From assembly GCA_016714125.1 (NCBI GenBank), contig JADJNX010000005.1, positions 186,001 through 250,000 of the forward strand: a DNA stretch of 64,000 nt, given 5' to 3'. Shown one piece after another: positions 52,653-62,858 of this stretch (positions within the stretch are counted from its first letter, which is position 1; each line of letters opens with the position of its first letter). The stretch comes from Ignavibacteriales bacterium. Lineage in GTDB: Bacteria; Bacteroidota; Ignavibacteria; Ignavibacteriales; Ignavibacteriaceae. The notes beneath the pieces are model-generated. The model made no database searches, was not told the DNA's origin, and saw only the letters and a list, made by a program, of their open reading frames with translations. A program made the position numbers and the translations under genes.

Positions 52653-54261
52653 ATGTACAACAACTATTTTATTCTCATAAGACTCTTTAAAGAGTTATCA
52701 GCATCTCTAAAAGGGACTTCCCTGATCTCTGTGCTGTCTCAGGAAAAAGACCTGTTTCATTTAATTTTAGGGAAAGAGTTAAATTCTGAAGAGAATATAG
52801 TTTTGGAATTTTCAACAGTCCCCAACGCACCCTACCTGTTAAAAAGAAAATACTTTAAGCCCGCAGGAAAAACCTTGCATATTTTTTTAGAGATGAACTC
52901 CCTCAAAGATTGATCGACGTGAAAGTTGCCCTTGGTGAAAGGGTTTTTATGTTATTCATGGAGCGCGGGAGTGTGATAATCTCTTTCAGGGGGGCAAGGT
53001 CAAATATTTATTATCTGGATCAAGCAGGTTTCTCTCTTTCCCAGGCTAAAAAAAGTGAAGGGAAATCTTTTTTTGAGGAGAATCTGACCTAAATTTTGTA
53101 TCTCTGAACGAGGCAACCAAACTGCACACTTCTTTTGAATCTGAGAATATTGATTCGATCAGGAGTCGATTCCCTTTCATGGGTAAGACGGTCATCAGAG
53201 AATTGGGTTATAGAGGTGAATTGTTTGACTCCGTGAAAATAAATCAACTGGTACTTGAGATCATAAATGGAACATTAAAGATTGTAAGTCAATCCAATTT
53301 GTTAAAAATGGAACTTCTCCCCGACTCTTTTCACTCGAACGGCACAATTATCAAATCATTTGGTAGTGTGATTCCGGCTTTACAGGAGATAATTTCCGGA
53401 GCAAGAAGACGCGATGCTGAGTTACAGATTCGGAAAAGAGTAGAGGTAAAGCTCAGGAAGGACCTTGACTTTTTCATCCAAAAGAGAGAAAAACTGGAAC
53501 AGGTTCTTAACACACCCGGCAAATCAGAGTTTTATGATCAGTGCGCAAATCTGCTGCTAATAAATATCGATCTGATAAATAAAGGGGTCAAAGAAATCAC
53601 GGTTGAAAATGTCTTTCATAATGGAAAACCGGTCGAAATCAAATTGAAAGAGGATATCTTCCCGTCTGAAAATGTCAATTATTATTTTAGAAAAGCCAGA
53701 GGAGAAAAGCTCAAGTATGAGACGGCTGAAAAGTCGCTTGCAATGGTTAATCAAAAAATTGTAGATTTGAAAACAAGGTTAAAAATATTTGAGAAAATGG
53801 ATTTAAACGAACTTAGAGATTTTGAAAAAGAGAATAAAAACGACGATGGCGGCTCAAAAGGCGGCTATAAAATTGATGTAAAAGTTCGTCGCTTTTTTCT
53901 GGATGATAAATGGGAGATATTGGTTGGAAAAGACAGCGAAAATAACGATATTCTAACATTAAAAGTTGCAAGGCAATCAGACTACTGGTTCCATGCGCGG
54001 GGTTCGTCAGGGTCTCATGTTGTTTTAAGATTCAGTGGAAAGGATAAACCCCCCAAGGAAATCTTAAAAAAAACTGCACAGATAGCTGCATTTTATAGCA
54101 AGGCAAAAAACTCAAAACTTGTACCTGTTTGTTATACTCAAAAGAAATATGTTGTTAAAAGAAAAGGAATGAATCCGGGTCAGGTTTCGCTTATGCGAGA
54201 AGAAGTTGTGATGGTTCCTCCTCAACTTCCTGATGGATGCATTTCCGACACATTGGATTAA
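52653..54261 (+). CDS. NFACT/Rqc2-like ribosome-quality-control protein (two frameshifts)
   Basis: About 536 residues. An N-terminal NFACT-N domain, a helical coiled coil (about residues 230-400, RKRVEVKLRKDLDFFIQKRE) and a C-terminal NFACT-R domain (DYWFHARGSSGSHVVLRF, then RKGMNPGQVSLMREEVVMV) are present in order. The family (Rqc2/RqcH/FbpA) helps add alanine tails to stalled nascent chains. Breaks at a T run, 52882-52888, and near 53088 interrupt the N-terminal domain; FLRDELPQRLIDVKVALGE and ENLTLNFVSLNEATKL restore it. The rest is intact. Confidence 0.88.
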
Positions 54262-54278
54262 TAAAATGGAGACAATTT

Positions 54279-55091
54279 ATGCGATTAATAATACAACCCA
54301 ACTACGATAGCATCTCTTCATGGGTGGCTCATTATGTAGCTTCCAGAATAAAGGAGTATGCTCCCAACAACAAAAGAAAATTTGTCCTTGGGTTACCCAC
54401 AGGCTCTTCACCTCTGGGTATGTACAAAAAACTGATCGAATTAAACAAATCCGGTTATGTTTCATTTCAGCATGTGGTAACTTTTAACATGGATGAATAT
54501 GTAGGGCTCTCGGAATCTCACCCTCAAAGTTATCACTATTTTATGCATTCTAACTTCTTCGATCATATCGATATTGATCCTGATAATATTAATATCCTGA
54601 ATGGAAATGCCGAAGATTTGGAAGAGGAGTGCAAACTCTACGAAAGTAAAATTCAGTCTGCCGGTGGTATCAAACTTTTTATCGGAGGGATCGGACCTGA
54701 TGGCCACATCGCTTTTAATGAACCCGGTTCTTCTTTGGGATCACTTACGAGGGTCAAAACGCTTACTCAAGATACAATCATCGCCAATTCAAGGTTTTTT
54801 GACAATGATGTTGATGCTGTTCCAAAAACTGCTTTAACTGTTGGTGTTAAAACAGTACTTGATTCTGAAGAAGTTGTTGTGATCATCTCCGGACATGCAA
54901 AGTCAAGAGCATTAGCAAAAGTAGTTGAAGAAGGAGTTAATCATATGTGGACTGTGAGTGCACTGCAACTCCACCCAAAAGGAACAATTGTGTGTGACGA
55001 GGCTTCAACTGTTGAATTGAAGGTAGGAACTGTAAACTACTTTAAAGACATTGAATCGGCTCACTTAGATCCTGATACACAGTTAGTATAA
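54279..55091 (+). CDS. nagB: Glucosamine-6-phosphate deaminase
   Basis: The enzyme converts glucosamine-6-P to fructose-6-P and ammonia. I use ATG 54279 (preceded by GGAGA) instead of an upstream ATG at 54237 that overlaps the NFACT stop. The motifs are LGLPTGSSPLGMYKKLIELN, FNMDEYVGLSESHPQSYHYF (catalytic Asp), GGIGPDGHIAFNEPG and SGHAKSRALAKVVEEGVNHMW (in part quoted). The length of 270 residues is normal. Confidence 0.95.
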   Translation: MRLIIQPNYDSISSWVAHYVASRIKEYAPNNKRKFVLGLPTGSSPLGMYKKLIELNKSGYVSFQHVVTFNMDEYVGLSESHPQSYHYFMHSNFFDHIDIDPDNINILNGNAEDLEEECKLYESKIQSAGGIKLFIGGIGPDGHIAFNEPGSSLGSLTRVKTLTQDTIIANSRFFDNDVDAVPKTALTVGVKTVLDSEEVVVIISGHAKSRALAKVVEEGVNHMWTVSALQLHPKGTIVCDEASTVELKVGTVNYFKDIESAHLDPDTQLV

Positions 55092-55106
55092 GATTCAATC
55101 GAATGG

Positions 55107-55137
55107 GGCTATCATAATGTTTTACAATGTGATAGCC
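55107..55137. terminator. Terminator hairpin between nagB and panC
   Basis: An 8-bp stem GGCTATCA/TGATAGCC (55107-55114 with 55130-55137) with a 15-base loop stands between the convergent nagB and panC genes, with a T-rich stretch on its plus-strand side. It probably works in both directions. Confidence 0.75.
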
Positions 55138-55146
55138 TTATTCTCC

Positions 55147-55971
55147 TTAGAGATGAATTAACTGATTGTCGATTAAACGGGTTTTACCAATTTTGCATGC
55201 AGCTACTAAAAAATAACTTTTCTTTGATTCAAGAGTTGAAACAATTTCAAAGGTATCAAAATCCACAATTTCAAAATAATCGGGACTTGCAGATGGTATC
55301 TCTTTTAAGAGTGCTAAAGCTATAGTTTTAATCTTATTGCAGTCCCTCTCTCCTTTTTCGATAATTCTCGCAGCCAAAGACAACGATTTTGAAAGTACAA
55401 GTGCATCCAATCTTTCCTGTGGCGAAAGATAAACATTTCTTGAACTCATAGCCAATCCATCAGATTCCCGAACAATTGGACAAATTTTCATATCAAGATC
55501 AAAACAAAGATCAGTAACCATTCTTTTAAGTACGGCACATTGCTGGGCATCTTTTTGGCCAAAGTAAGCCCTTTGTGGTTTGACAATGTTAAACAGAATC
55601 GATACTATAGTGGTAACACCACGAAAGTGGACAGGTCTTACTGCTCCCTCAAGAAATGAGGAAATTTGTTCCTGAATAACATAGGTTTGAAATCCCTGTG
55701 GGTAAATCTCTTCGATGTGTGGGTAAAAGATATAATCCACACCATTTTCCAAAAGAAAACTCTCATCCCGCTTAAAATCTCTGGGATATTTGGATAGATC
55801 TTCATTAGGTCCAAATTGGGTAGGGTTTACAAAGATGGAAACAACAGTAATATCATTTTCACTCTTTGAAGCTTTGACAAGCGATAAGTGACCTTCATGG
55901 AGGTAGCCCATTGTGGGTACAAATCCAATCGATTTTCCGGATCCGATTATCTCGTTTGAAATCTCCTGCAT
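55147..55971 (-). CDS. panC: Pantothenate synthetase
   Basis: ATP-dependent condensation of pantoate and beta-alanine. The motifs are FVPTMGYLHEGHLSLVKAS, FVNPTQFGPNEDLSKYPRDF and YFGQKDAQQCAVLKRM. The start given is the first ATG. A further nine or ten in-frame codons upstream (KIRTVTTIRE) fit the usual N-terminus, but no ATG, GTG or TTG precedes them, only GTA at 56002-56004 overlapping the accD stop, so the true start is probably there and its codon may be misread. Confidence 0.93.
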   Translation of the reverse strand: MQEISNEIIGSGKSIGFVPTMGYLHEGHLSLVKASKSENDITVVSIFVNPTQFGPNEDLSKYPRDFKRDESFLLENGVDYIFYPHIEEIYPQGFQTYVIQEQISSFLEGAVRPVHFRGVTTIVSILFNIVKPQRAYFGQKDAQQCAVLKRMVTDLCFDLDMKICPIVRESDGLAMSSRNVYLSPQERLDALVLSKSLSLAARIIEKGERDCNKIKTIALALLKEIPSASPDYFEIVDFDTFEIVSTLESKKSYFLVAACKIGKTRLIDNQLIHL

Positions 55972-56000
55972 CTCCCGGATAGTCGTAACAGTTCTGATTT

Positions 56001-56849
56001 TTACCTCACCTGAAGAAATTCAAGGATATTTGTGATATTTTGTTTCAATTCTTTCCTGTGGCTAACCAAATCCACAAAACCATGTTCGAGTAAAAATTCG
56101 GATCTCTGAAAACCGTGGGGCAGGTCTCTTCCGATGGTTTGTTTAATAACTCTGGGTCCTGCAAAACCAATAAGTGCGTTGGGTTCTGCCACAATCACAT
56201 CTCCCAACATTGCATAACTTGCAGTTGTGCCACCAGTTGTTGGGTCTGTAAGAACTGAAATAAAGGGTATCTTCGCATCTGCTAACTGCGCAAGTCTCGC
56301 ACTCGTCTTTGCCATTTGCATAAGAGACAGGGCACCTTCCATCATTCTGGCTCCACCACTTGCGCTGATGATTATCAAGGGGACTTTATTTTTAAGTGCT
56401 TTGTGAGTTGCTCTAGCAATTTTTTCTCCTACAACTGAACCCATGGAGCCACCGATAAACTTAAAATCCATACACGCAATGATTACGTCTTTGCCTGAAA
56501 TTTTAGCCGATCCCGTGCGTACTGCATCATATAATCCCGTTGATTTTATTGTGCTGTCAATACGAGATGTATATTTTTTGGTATCCTCAAACTTCAGAGG
56601 ATCTGCTGACCGCATCTTTCTGTCAAATTCTTTTAATACTCCATCATCCAGCAGAAAAGAAAAATAATCCTTACTTCCAATTCTGAAGTGATTGCTACAT
56701 TTGATACAAGTCCAGAGATTATTCTCAAGTTGTTTCTTGTGCATGATCTCACCACATTCGGGGCATTTTTCCCACAAACCATCAGGCATATGCTCTTTTG
56801 GATTTGTTTCAGGGTCAATATTTTCCTTTTTTCTTTTAAACCATGACAT
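56001..56849 (-). CDS. accD: Acetyl-CoA carboxylase carboxyltransferase subunit beta
   Basis: A 282-residue subunit that with AccA transfers carboxyl to acetyl-CoA. The N-terminal zinc ribbon is CPECGEIMHKKQLENNLWTC then IKCSNHFRIG. The crotonase-like core has MDFKFIGGSMGSVVGEKIAR, ISASGGARMMEGALSLMQM and DPTTGGTTASYAMLGDVIVA. It overlaps or abuts panC. Confidence 0.96.
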   Translation of the reverse strand: MSWFKRKKENIDPETNPKEHMPDGLWEKCPECGEIMHKKQLENNLWTCIKCSNHFRIGSKDYFSFLLDDGVLKEFDRKMRSADPLKFEDTKKYTSRIDSTIKSTGLYDAVRTGSAKISGKDVIIACMDFKFIGGSMGSVVGEKIARATHKALKNKVPLIIISASGGARMMEGALSLMQMAKTSARLAQLADAKIPFISVLTDPTTGGTTASYAMLGDVIVAEPNALIGFAGPRVIKQTIGRDLPHGFQRSEFLLEHGFVDLVSHRKELKQNITNILEFLQVR

Positions 56850-56860
56850 TATATACGATC

Positions 56861-57568
56861 CTAATTGGTGATTTCTGCATAAACTGTTAAAGTGTAATAC
56901 TCTTCAACTTCATCGTTGGTAATGAGTGTTATAGTTCTACTGGTTCTACCCGATCTGTTTTTAGAGTCGAACGAGACTTTTAATTCACCGGATTCACCGG
57001 GTTTAAATACTTTTTTGCTGGGTGATGCTGCGGTACAACCACAGGAGGTTCTTATATCTCTAATTTCAAGATCCATCTTTCCAATATTCACAAACTTAAA
57101 AATATGATCAACTACAATCCCTTCTTTGATAATACCAAAGTCATGTTGTGATTTTTCAAATTTAATTTTTGCTCCCGCAAGTTCCTTTTTGGGAACTTCC
57201 ATCACTTTCCCTGAAATGGTTAACTGAAACAACGGATTAACAGGATCGTTAGAGAGAATGCTTATAGTTTTTAGCTGATCACCAAGTCGGCCAGTTGAGT
57301 TGAATTCAACTGCTATAGTTGTTGTTTCCGATGGTTTTAATTCCTTTTTTTCAGGTTCTGCTACTGTACATCCACAGGAAGATACCACCTTATCGATAAC
57401 TAACAATTGGTCACCATTGTTCACTATTACAAACTTGTGTTTCACAATAGCACCTTGTTCAATAGCTCCAAAATCATATTTAGTAGCTGGGCCGTATATT
57501 TTGGGCCCCTGAAACTGTGCCAGAATTGAAATGGAGAAAAGTAACAATACAAATAAACTTCTAAACAT
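56861..57568 (-). CDS. DUF1573 protein, two tandem domains
   Basis: A 235-residue secreted or periplasmic protein. A signal peptide (FRSLFVLLLFSISILAQ) precedes two copies of the DUF1573 repeat, each with the motif SSCGCTVAEP or SCGCTAASP. These repeats have an Ig-like beta fold and are common, of unknown role, in this phylum. It lies between accD and tsaB, starting two bases before the restored tsaB stop. Confidence 0.9.
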   Translation of the reverse strand: MFRSLFVLLLFSISILAQFQGPKIYGPATKYDFGAIEQGAIVKHKFVIVNNGDQLLVIDKVVSSCGCTVAEPEKKELKPSETTTIAVEFNSTGRLGDQLKTISILSNDPVNPLFQLTISGKVMEVPKKELAGAKIKFEKSQHDFGIIKEGIVVDHIFKFVNIGKMDLEIRDIRTSCGCTAASPSKKVFKPGESGELKVSFDSKNRSGRTSRTITLITNDEVEEYYTLTVYAEITN

Positions 57569-58233
57569 CTACTTAACCTTCACTTGGAAATTTTTAAAAT
57601 AATAAGGTTCAACAAAATCTATTTCAATGTCAAATGCAAAATTAAGCTTTTTTGCCGCATATTTTGCAATTGATATTGCCTCGGGAGAAGATTTTTCAAT
57701 CTTTCCTTCACAATCAAGTTTAATATTTGAGTAAATTTTTTCATATCCCCATTTTCAATCACATCGTTTAAATCATGATTCATCATGAGTTGCAGGGGTA
57801 AAAGCTCAGAAAAACCATCGTCAGTTGATTCAAATCCATATAAATAAGATTCTTCAAGTGCTGCTTTAGTCACTACCAAACCCCTGGTTCCAATTGGCAT
57901 ATTCTCTGAAACTTCATAAGCGAGACATTTAAATGTGGGTACACGCAAAATTCCGATATTTTGTCCAAAAGCTATCCCTTTTGCCGCAGCGAAGCCCAAT
58001 CTAAGTCCTGTGAAAGAACCGGGACCCTCTGAGATACAAACCCCGGATAACTCTGAATATTTCACTCCAATCTCAGACATCGCAAACTCTATCATAGAGA
58101 GAATCTTCTTCGAATGTACTTTTTCTTTCATCAGGGAAAGGTTAAAATACTCTGAATCACTTTTATAAACACAGACACTGCAAAGAGTACCTGTGGTTTC
58201 AATAGCGAGCACTACAGAGTTATTTTTGTTCAA
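57569..58233 (-). CDS. tsaB: TsaB, tRNA threonylcarbamoyladenosine factor (one frameshift)
   Basis: A partner of TsaD and TsaE for the t6A modification of tRNA. The ASKHA core starts VLAIETTGTLCSVCVY, then EGPGSFTGLRLGFAAAKGI. The frame breaks at a T run (57736-57741). One base restores DMKKIYSNIKLDCEGKIEKS and a C-terminus ending FKNFQVKVK with a stop at 57569-57571, 221 residues. It overlaps tsaE by 14 bases. Confidence 0.94.
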
Positions 58234-58639
58234 TCGTTACCTCTCTATCTGTTTCGCCTGTAACCTTGATTGAGATTTCAATCCTTTTATGAGGAATTAC
58301 ATCGGGAAAAAGTTCAGCCCATTCGATAAATGATACAGAATGCTCATCTGAAAGATACTCTTCGATGCCAATATCCATTAATTCGCCTGAATTCTTGATA
58401 CGATAAAAATCAAAATGATATATAGTGTATTCTCCCGGATAGGAGTTAACAATTGCAAATGTTGGACTTGAAGAACCGGAAAATCCGGCAGCATTACAAA
58501 AAGCTTTCACAAAAAGAGTTTTACCGGCACCCAATTCTCCGTTAAGTGCAATTATTGTTCCGGGCTTAATAGTGGAATACATTTCCCGGGCGAGTTCCCT
58601 CATTTCGTTTTCTGAGTTTATTGTCCGGGTTCCTGTCAT
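58220..58639 (-). CDS. tsaE: TsaE ATPase for t6A modification
   Basis: A 139-residue P-loop ATPase. The Walker A motif is NGELGAGKTLFVKAFCNA; TFAIVNSYPGEYTIYHFDFYR and IEWAELFPDVIP are typical. It overlaps porX by four bases and tsaB by 14, so TsaB, TsaE and PorX are cotranscribed. Confidence 0.95.
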   Translation of the reverse strand: MTGTRTINSENEMRELAREMYSTIKPGTIIALNGELGAGKTLFVKAFCNAAGFSGSSSPTFAIVNSYPGEYTIYHFDFYRIKNSGELMDIGIEEYLSDEHSVSFIEWAELFPDVIPHKRIEISIKVTGETDREVTIEQK

Positions 58640-60204
58640 TTGGGTTCCATCGTTATTACTGGAATAATCATCTCTTCCATAGAAATACCACCATGTTGAA
58701 AAGTGTCTTTATAATGACTCAGATATTTATGATAATCTGTTGGGTAAACAAAATAATAATCTTCTTTTGCGATTATGTAATTTACAGTAATTCCTCTTCG
58801 CGGTAAACGATAATCAGCCGGGTCTTTGATGAAAACTGCATGTTTATCATCAACTTTCAAATTTCTTCCATACTTGAACCTTAGGTTAGATGAAGCTTCC
58901 CTGTCACCTAACACTTTAGCCCCTCTAAGGGCTCTGATACTGCCATGATCAGTTGTAATTATCACTTTGGCTTTCCCCATGGCTGCAATAGCCTTAAATG
59001 TGGAAATTAGATAGGAATGAGAAAACCAACTGTTCGTTAATGATCTGTAAGCCGGTTCATCGGGAGCAATCTCTTTTAACAGATCAGAATCTGATCTGCC
59101 GTGAGCGATCATATCAAGGAAGTTGATAACTACAGCTGAAAAGTGACTATTGTGATGAGATTTTATATTATGTTCAAAATTTCTTCCATATTCAGGATCG
59201 ATAACTTTGACGAATTTTAACTCATTCCTGAGTTTAATCCTTTTTCTTTCAAGTTGATGAAGAAGGAGGTCCTTCTCATATTTATTCATTGAAGTTTCAT
59301 CCTCGTCTTCACCATACCAAAGATCGGGATAATATTGTTCAATCTCTGAAGGATATAAACCGGCGAAAAGTGCGTTACGGGAATATGAGGTGGCAGTGGG
59401 TAAAATCCCATAATAAAAGGTTTTATCGATCTTGAAGTCATCTGTTAACAACTTCTCCATCACAAGCCATTGATCATATCTGAGACAGTCGAGAACAAAG
59501 AAAAAAACAGGAACATTTTCTTCTTTAAGAGCAGGAAAAACATAATCATTAACGATATCAACTGTTAAAATTGGTCTGTCAACTCTATTTTTTGTGTTTA
59601 CCCAGTTTTTATAATGTTTCTCTACATATCTTCCAAATTCTCTATTACATTCCTTGCGTTGTTCATTAAGCGTCTGCTGGAGTCCAATTTGAGGATGGGC
59701 ATCAAGTTCTATATCCCAGTTTACCAATTTTAAATAAATCTCAATCCAATCCTGGTGATCAGGTTGGTTCATTAAAAGCAGTGATATCTGATTAAAATCC
59801 TGCAAATAGTCTTTTGCAACATATTCTGTGGATATTTTTTTCCCTTCAAGGAGTTTTTTGCATACCAAAAGGACCTGACTTGGGTTAACAGGCTTGGTAA
59901 GATAGTCATCAATCTTACTCCCGATGGCATCCACCATCACAGATTCTTCCTCGTTCTTGGTTATCATAACAACCGGAATCGATGGTTTTTTATCCTTAAT
60001 TTTACCAAGAACTTCCAGTCCCCCCATTCCGGGCATCATCTCATCGAGAAATACCAAATCAACTTCACACTCATCGATAGTTTCAAGCGCATCAAGACCG
60101 TTGGTTACGGTAAGAACATTAAAGCCTTTTTCAGTAAGGAATATTACATGTGAGCGAAGGAGTTCAATCTCATCGTCCACCCAAAGTATGGTTTTTTGTT
60201 TCAT
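58636..60204 (-). CDS. porX: PorX-type response regulator with PglZ domain
   Basis: A 522-residue two-domain regulator. The REC domain occupies residues about 1-120 (ILWVDDEIELLRSH, phospho-acceptor Asp54 in FLDEMMPGMGG, Lys in YLTKPVNP). A central helical part leads to a PglZ alkaline-phosphatase-superfamily domain (about residues 215-500; VFFFVLDCLRYDQW, LPTATSYSRNALFAG, VIITTDHGSIRALRG). PorX controls the type IX secretion system in Bacteroidetes. The gene is intact and lies upstream of tsaE and tsaB. The PorY histidine kinase is not in the window. Confidence 0.94.
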   Translation of the reverse strand: MKQKTILWVDDEIELLRSHVIFLTEKGFNVLTVTNGLDALETIDECEVDLVFLDEMMPGMGGLEVLGKIKDKKPSIPVVMITKNEEESVMVDAIGSKIDDYLTKPVNPSQVLLVCKKLLEGKKISTEYVAKDYLQDFNQISLLLMNQPDHQDWIEIYLKLVNWDIELDAHPQIGLQQTLNEQRKECNREFGRYVEKHYKNWVNTKNRVDRPILTVDIVNDYVFPALKEENVPVFFFVLDCLRYDQWLVMEKLLTDDFKIDKTFYYGILPTATSYSRNALFAGLYPSEIEQYYPDLWYGEDEDETSMNKYEKDLLLHQLERKRIKLRNELKFVKVIDPEYGRNFEHNIKSHHNSHFSAVVINFLDMIAHGRSDSDLLKEIAPDEPAYRSLTNSWFSHSYLISTFKAIAAMGKAKVIITTDHGSIRALRGAKVLGDREASSNLRFKYGRNLKVDDKHAVFIKDPADYRLPRRGITVNYIIAKEDYYFVYPTDYHKYLSHYKDTFQHGGISMEEMIIPVITMEPK

Positions 60205-60279
60205 AATGTCAAAATTATTGAATGATAATCTGTAAAATTAACCAAAAGGAATCAGATTATGGTACCAAAAGAAGGGATA

Positions 60280-60993
60280 CTAATGACAACAATCAGGTTG
60301 GGCGATTTGTTCAGTCTTTGGGACATCTTCAAATTTGGGGCTCACGAAGGGAATACCAAGATTCAACCCCCTCAAAATGAAAATTATTCCCAATACAAGT
60401 GATAATGCAGGAATCAATTTGCGGGTGTTTAGTTTGGGAAGATATTTCCTTAATGCAGGTGCAAAAGAGAAAATAAAAAGTGCGGGCATTGTACCAACAC
60501 CGAAGAGGAACATATAGAAAAACCCTTGTAGCGGGTCCCCGGTAGCCACTGCACCAGCTAACCCTGCATAAACCAAACCACAAGGTAAAAACCCATTCAC
60601 AAGACCAATTACAAAATATGGTCTCGTTTTTCCTGAACTTAATACTTTGGAGAGTGCTGTTTTAACCTGTGCATTATATCTGTTGACAAGGGAGAGATTC
60701 GAAAACTTGCTTTTATCTTTACAGGAAGTAGAATCCAGATAACTATTATAGCTCCAATTCCAATTGAAGCAGCTTGCTGCATTCCTGAAAGTTTGATATG
60801 AGTTCCCAGGAGCCCAAAAACTGAACCCATTAATGCATAAGTAAGGGCTTTTCCAAAATGGTATAAAACTCTTTGAAGGACTAAAATAGACGGTTTTTGA
60901 TCTACACTGCTTATCGCAAGAACTATAGGTCCACATTCCTATACAGTGAAGACTACCAACAAGACCAATCAAAAAACCGGATAAAAGAAACAT
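60280..60993 (-). CDS. SafE/TauE-like membrane protein of the cbb3 cluster (two compensating frameshifts)
   Basis: A 237-residue polytopic protein. The start LLSGFLIGLVGSLHCIGMW and the end LVNGFLPCGLVYAGLAGAVA belong to the cytochrome-biogenesis/sulfite-exporter family that accompanies cbb3 oxidase genes. The middle as translated is cysteine- and serine-rich and unlike a membrane protein. A different frame, 60830-60639, encodes the expected helices (LMGSVFGLLGTHIKLSGMQQ). So indels near 60930 and near 60670 compensate. The C-terminus ends DCCH, possibly a metal site. Confidence 0.85.
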   Translation of the reverse strand: MFLLSGFLIGLVGSLHCIGMWTYSSCDKQCRSKTVYFSPSKSFIPFWKSPYLCINGFSFWAPGNSYQTFRNAASCFNWNWSYNSYLDSTSCKDKSKFSNLSLVNRYNAQVKTALSKVLSSGKTRPYFVIGLVNGFLPCGLVYAGLAGAVATGDPLQGFFYMFLFGVGTMPALFIFSFAPALRKYLPKLNTRKLIPALSLVLGIIFILRGLNLGIPFVSPKFEDVPKTEQIAQPDCCH

Positions 60994-60996
60994 TAA

Positions 60997-61443
60997 CTAC
61001 CTCAAATAAATATCTTTTTTGAAAATGTAGTCGAGACTGCCATCATTCAGTGTAATGGAAATTTTCCATTTACCGGGAGCCTTCCCCGCCATATTTATAA
61101 TTTGTTCTCCCGTTGAATCATGTTCAATTTTCATGTTATAATCAAACTTCTTTTGATCAGGCCTGTACAGGTGAATGTTACCTTTAATATTCTGTTTCAA
61201 GAGGGATTCAGGGTAGTTAATTACCAGATTTAGCTTGTCAAGTTCAATTTTCAAGGAGTCAGAAAGGTCCATTCCCCTCCTTTCCTGAATTAATTGTTCT
61301 TCATATTTCAGTTCTTTTTCATAATAATTGTCAGTAACCAACTCTACATCCTGGCTAAAAGTATATAAAACTGCAGCCACATTGAGCATAAGAAAAATAA
61401 TCAGAAAGATCGCGATTCCGTGACCCCAGTTTAACTTTTTCAT
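60997..61443 (-). CDS. FixH-family oxidase assembly protein
   Basis: A 148-residue protein with one N-terminal membrane helix (GHGIAIFLIIFLMLNVAAVL) and a soluble domain with VELVTDNYYEKELKYEEQL, the FixH mark. It belongs to the cbb3 assembly group between ccoG and the SafE-like gene. Confidence 0.9.
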   Translation of the reverse strand: MKKLNWGHGIAIFLIIFLMLNVAAVLYTFSQDVELVTDNYYEKELKYEEQLIQERRGMDLSDSLKIELDKLNLVINYPESLLKQNIKGNIHLYRPDQKKFDYNMKIEHDSTGEQIINMAGKAPGKWKISITLNDGSLDYIFKKDIYLR

Positions 61444-62846
61444 CTATTCCTCTTTAACCTTTCCTAAAAACGATGTCTTGATTGTTTGCAATTCTTTCCC
61501 CTCTCTAAAACAATAATATCGATTTTAGAATTCACTTCAGCAAGATCTTTTTCATCAACGATCAACATAAATCTGCCCTCATAGACCTCAAGCTCTTTAA
61601 CGTTAGGAATTTTCCCAAGAATCTTAATCTCTCCCTTTAATTCCTTTTACCTTTAGCTCGATCGCCATGTCATGGAAAGTTTTATTGATGACATGAAAAT
61701 TATAGAGATTACTAATCTTGTTATTTGGTTGAACCTGATAGAGCATACCGGGTGTTCTGAGAATATTAACCTCAACATCGGTTCTATTAGCCATGAGAAT
61801 TGAGATAATTGACACAAGGATCACAAGAATAGTTGTATAAATACCAACTCTTAGGGAAAAACTGAATCTTTTACCGGTCTGAATACCACTCAGTGAATCG
61901 AGTCGTATCAAACCCTTTGGTTTCTTAATCTTCACCATCACATCGTCACAAGCATCGATACATGCTGTACAATTAACACATTCCATTTGTATACCATTTC
62001 TAATATCTATTCCCGTTGGACAGACATCAACACACAGATGGCAATCAATACAATCACCTTTTTCCTGGATTTCATCCTTTTTCAATTTTCCGCGAGGTTC
62101 TCCACGAACAAAGTCATAAGCCACAGCCAGCGAATTTTGATCAAGCAATACACCTTGAAGTCGTCCATAAGGGCACACAATCAGACACGCTTGTTCCCGA
62201 AACCAGGAAAAGACAAAGAAAAAGAGAGCAGTGAATACATTCATTGCAATAAATCCGCCGGGACGTTCTGATGGTGAAGAAGAGACGATCTCTCTAACCT
62301 CATCAAGTCCTACTATATACGCCATGAATGTATGCGCAATTAATAAGAAATCAAAAGAAATATCGAGTATTTTAATCCTCTTTTAAATATCTTTTTGCCA
62401 TCCCAGGGAGCAGACTTCAACTTTCGTTGCTCCCTGAAATCACCATCAATGAGGTATTCAATTTTCCTGAATACCAGTTCCATGAATATGGTTTGGGGAC
62501 AAACCCATCCACAAAACACACGCCCGTAAATAGCAGTGAAGAGAATGACAAAAATTATCAAAGCTATGAATGAAAGTAGAAAAATGTGAAAATCATATGG
62601 ACCAAAGAAAAGTCCAAAGATTATGAATTTCCTCTCAAAAACATTAAACAATAAAAATGGTTGTCCGTTAAGTTCGATAAATGGCATGCCAAATAAAAAC
62701 GCAAGCAGGAAAACACTTACCCAGGTTCTGGCATTATAATACCAACCCGAAGGTCGTTTTGGGAAAATCCAATTTCTTTTCCCATCCTTTTTTATTGTTC
62801 CAATCGAATCGCGAAATGATTGGTCCAGGTTCTCTTCTTCGTTCAT
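61444..62846 (-). CDS. ccoG: Cytochrome c oxidase accessory protein CcoG (three frameshifts)
   Basis: About 467 residues. There are four or more membrane helices; GRVFCGWVCPQTIFMELVFR is in the N-terminal half. Two 4Fe-4S clusters are formed by CIDCHLCVDVCPTGID and CVNCTACIDACDDVM. The soluble C-terminal domain is present but split. Breaks are near 62345, at a G run 61633-61635 and near 61500; restoring them gives SFLIAHTFMAYIVG and GEIKILGKIPNVKELEVYEG. The restored stop TAG (61444-61446) abuts fixH. CcoG has been linked to copper delivery for cbb3 oxidases. Confidence 0.93.
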
Positions 62847-62858
62847 GATTTTTTTTTT

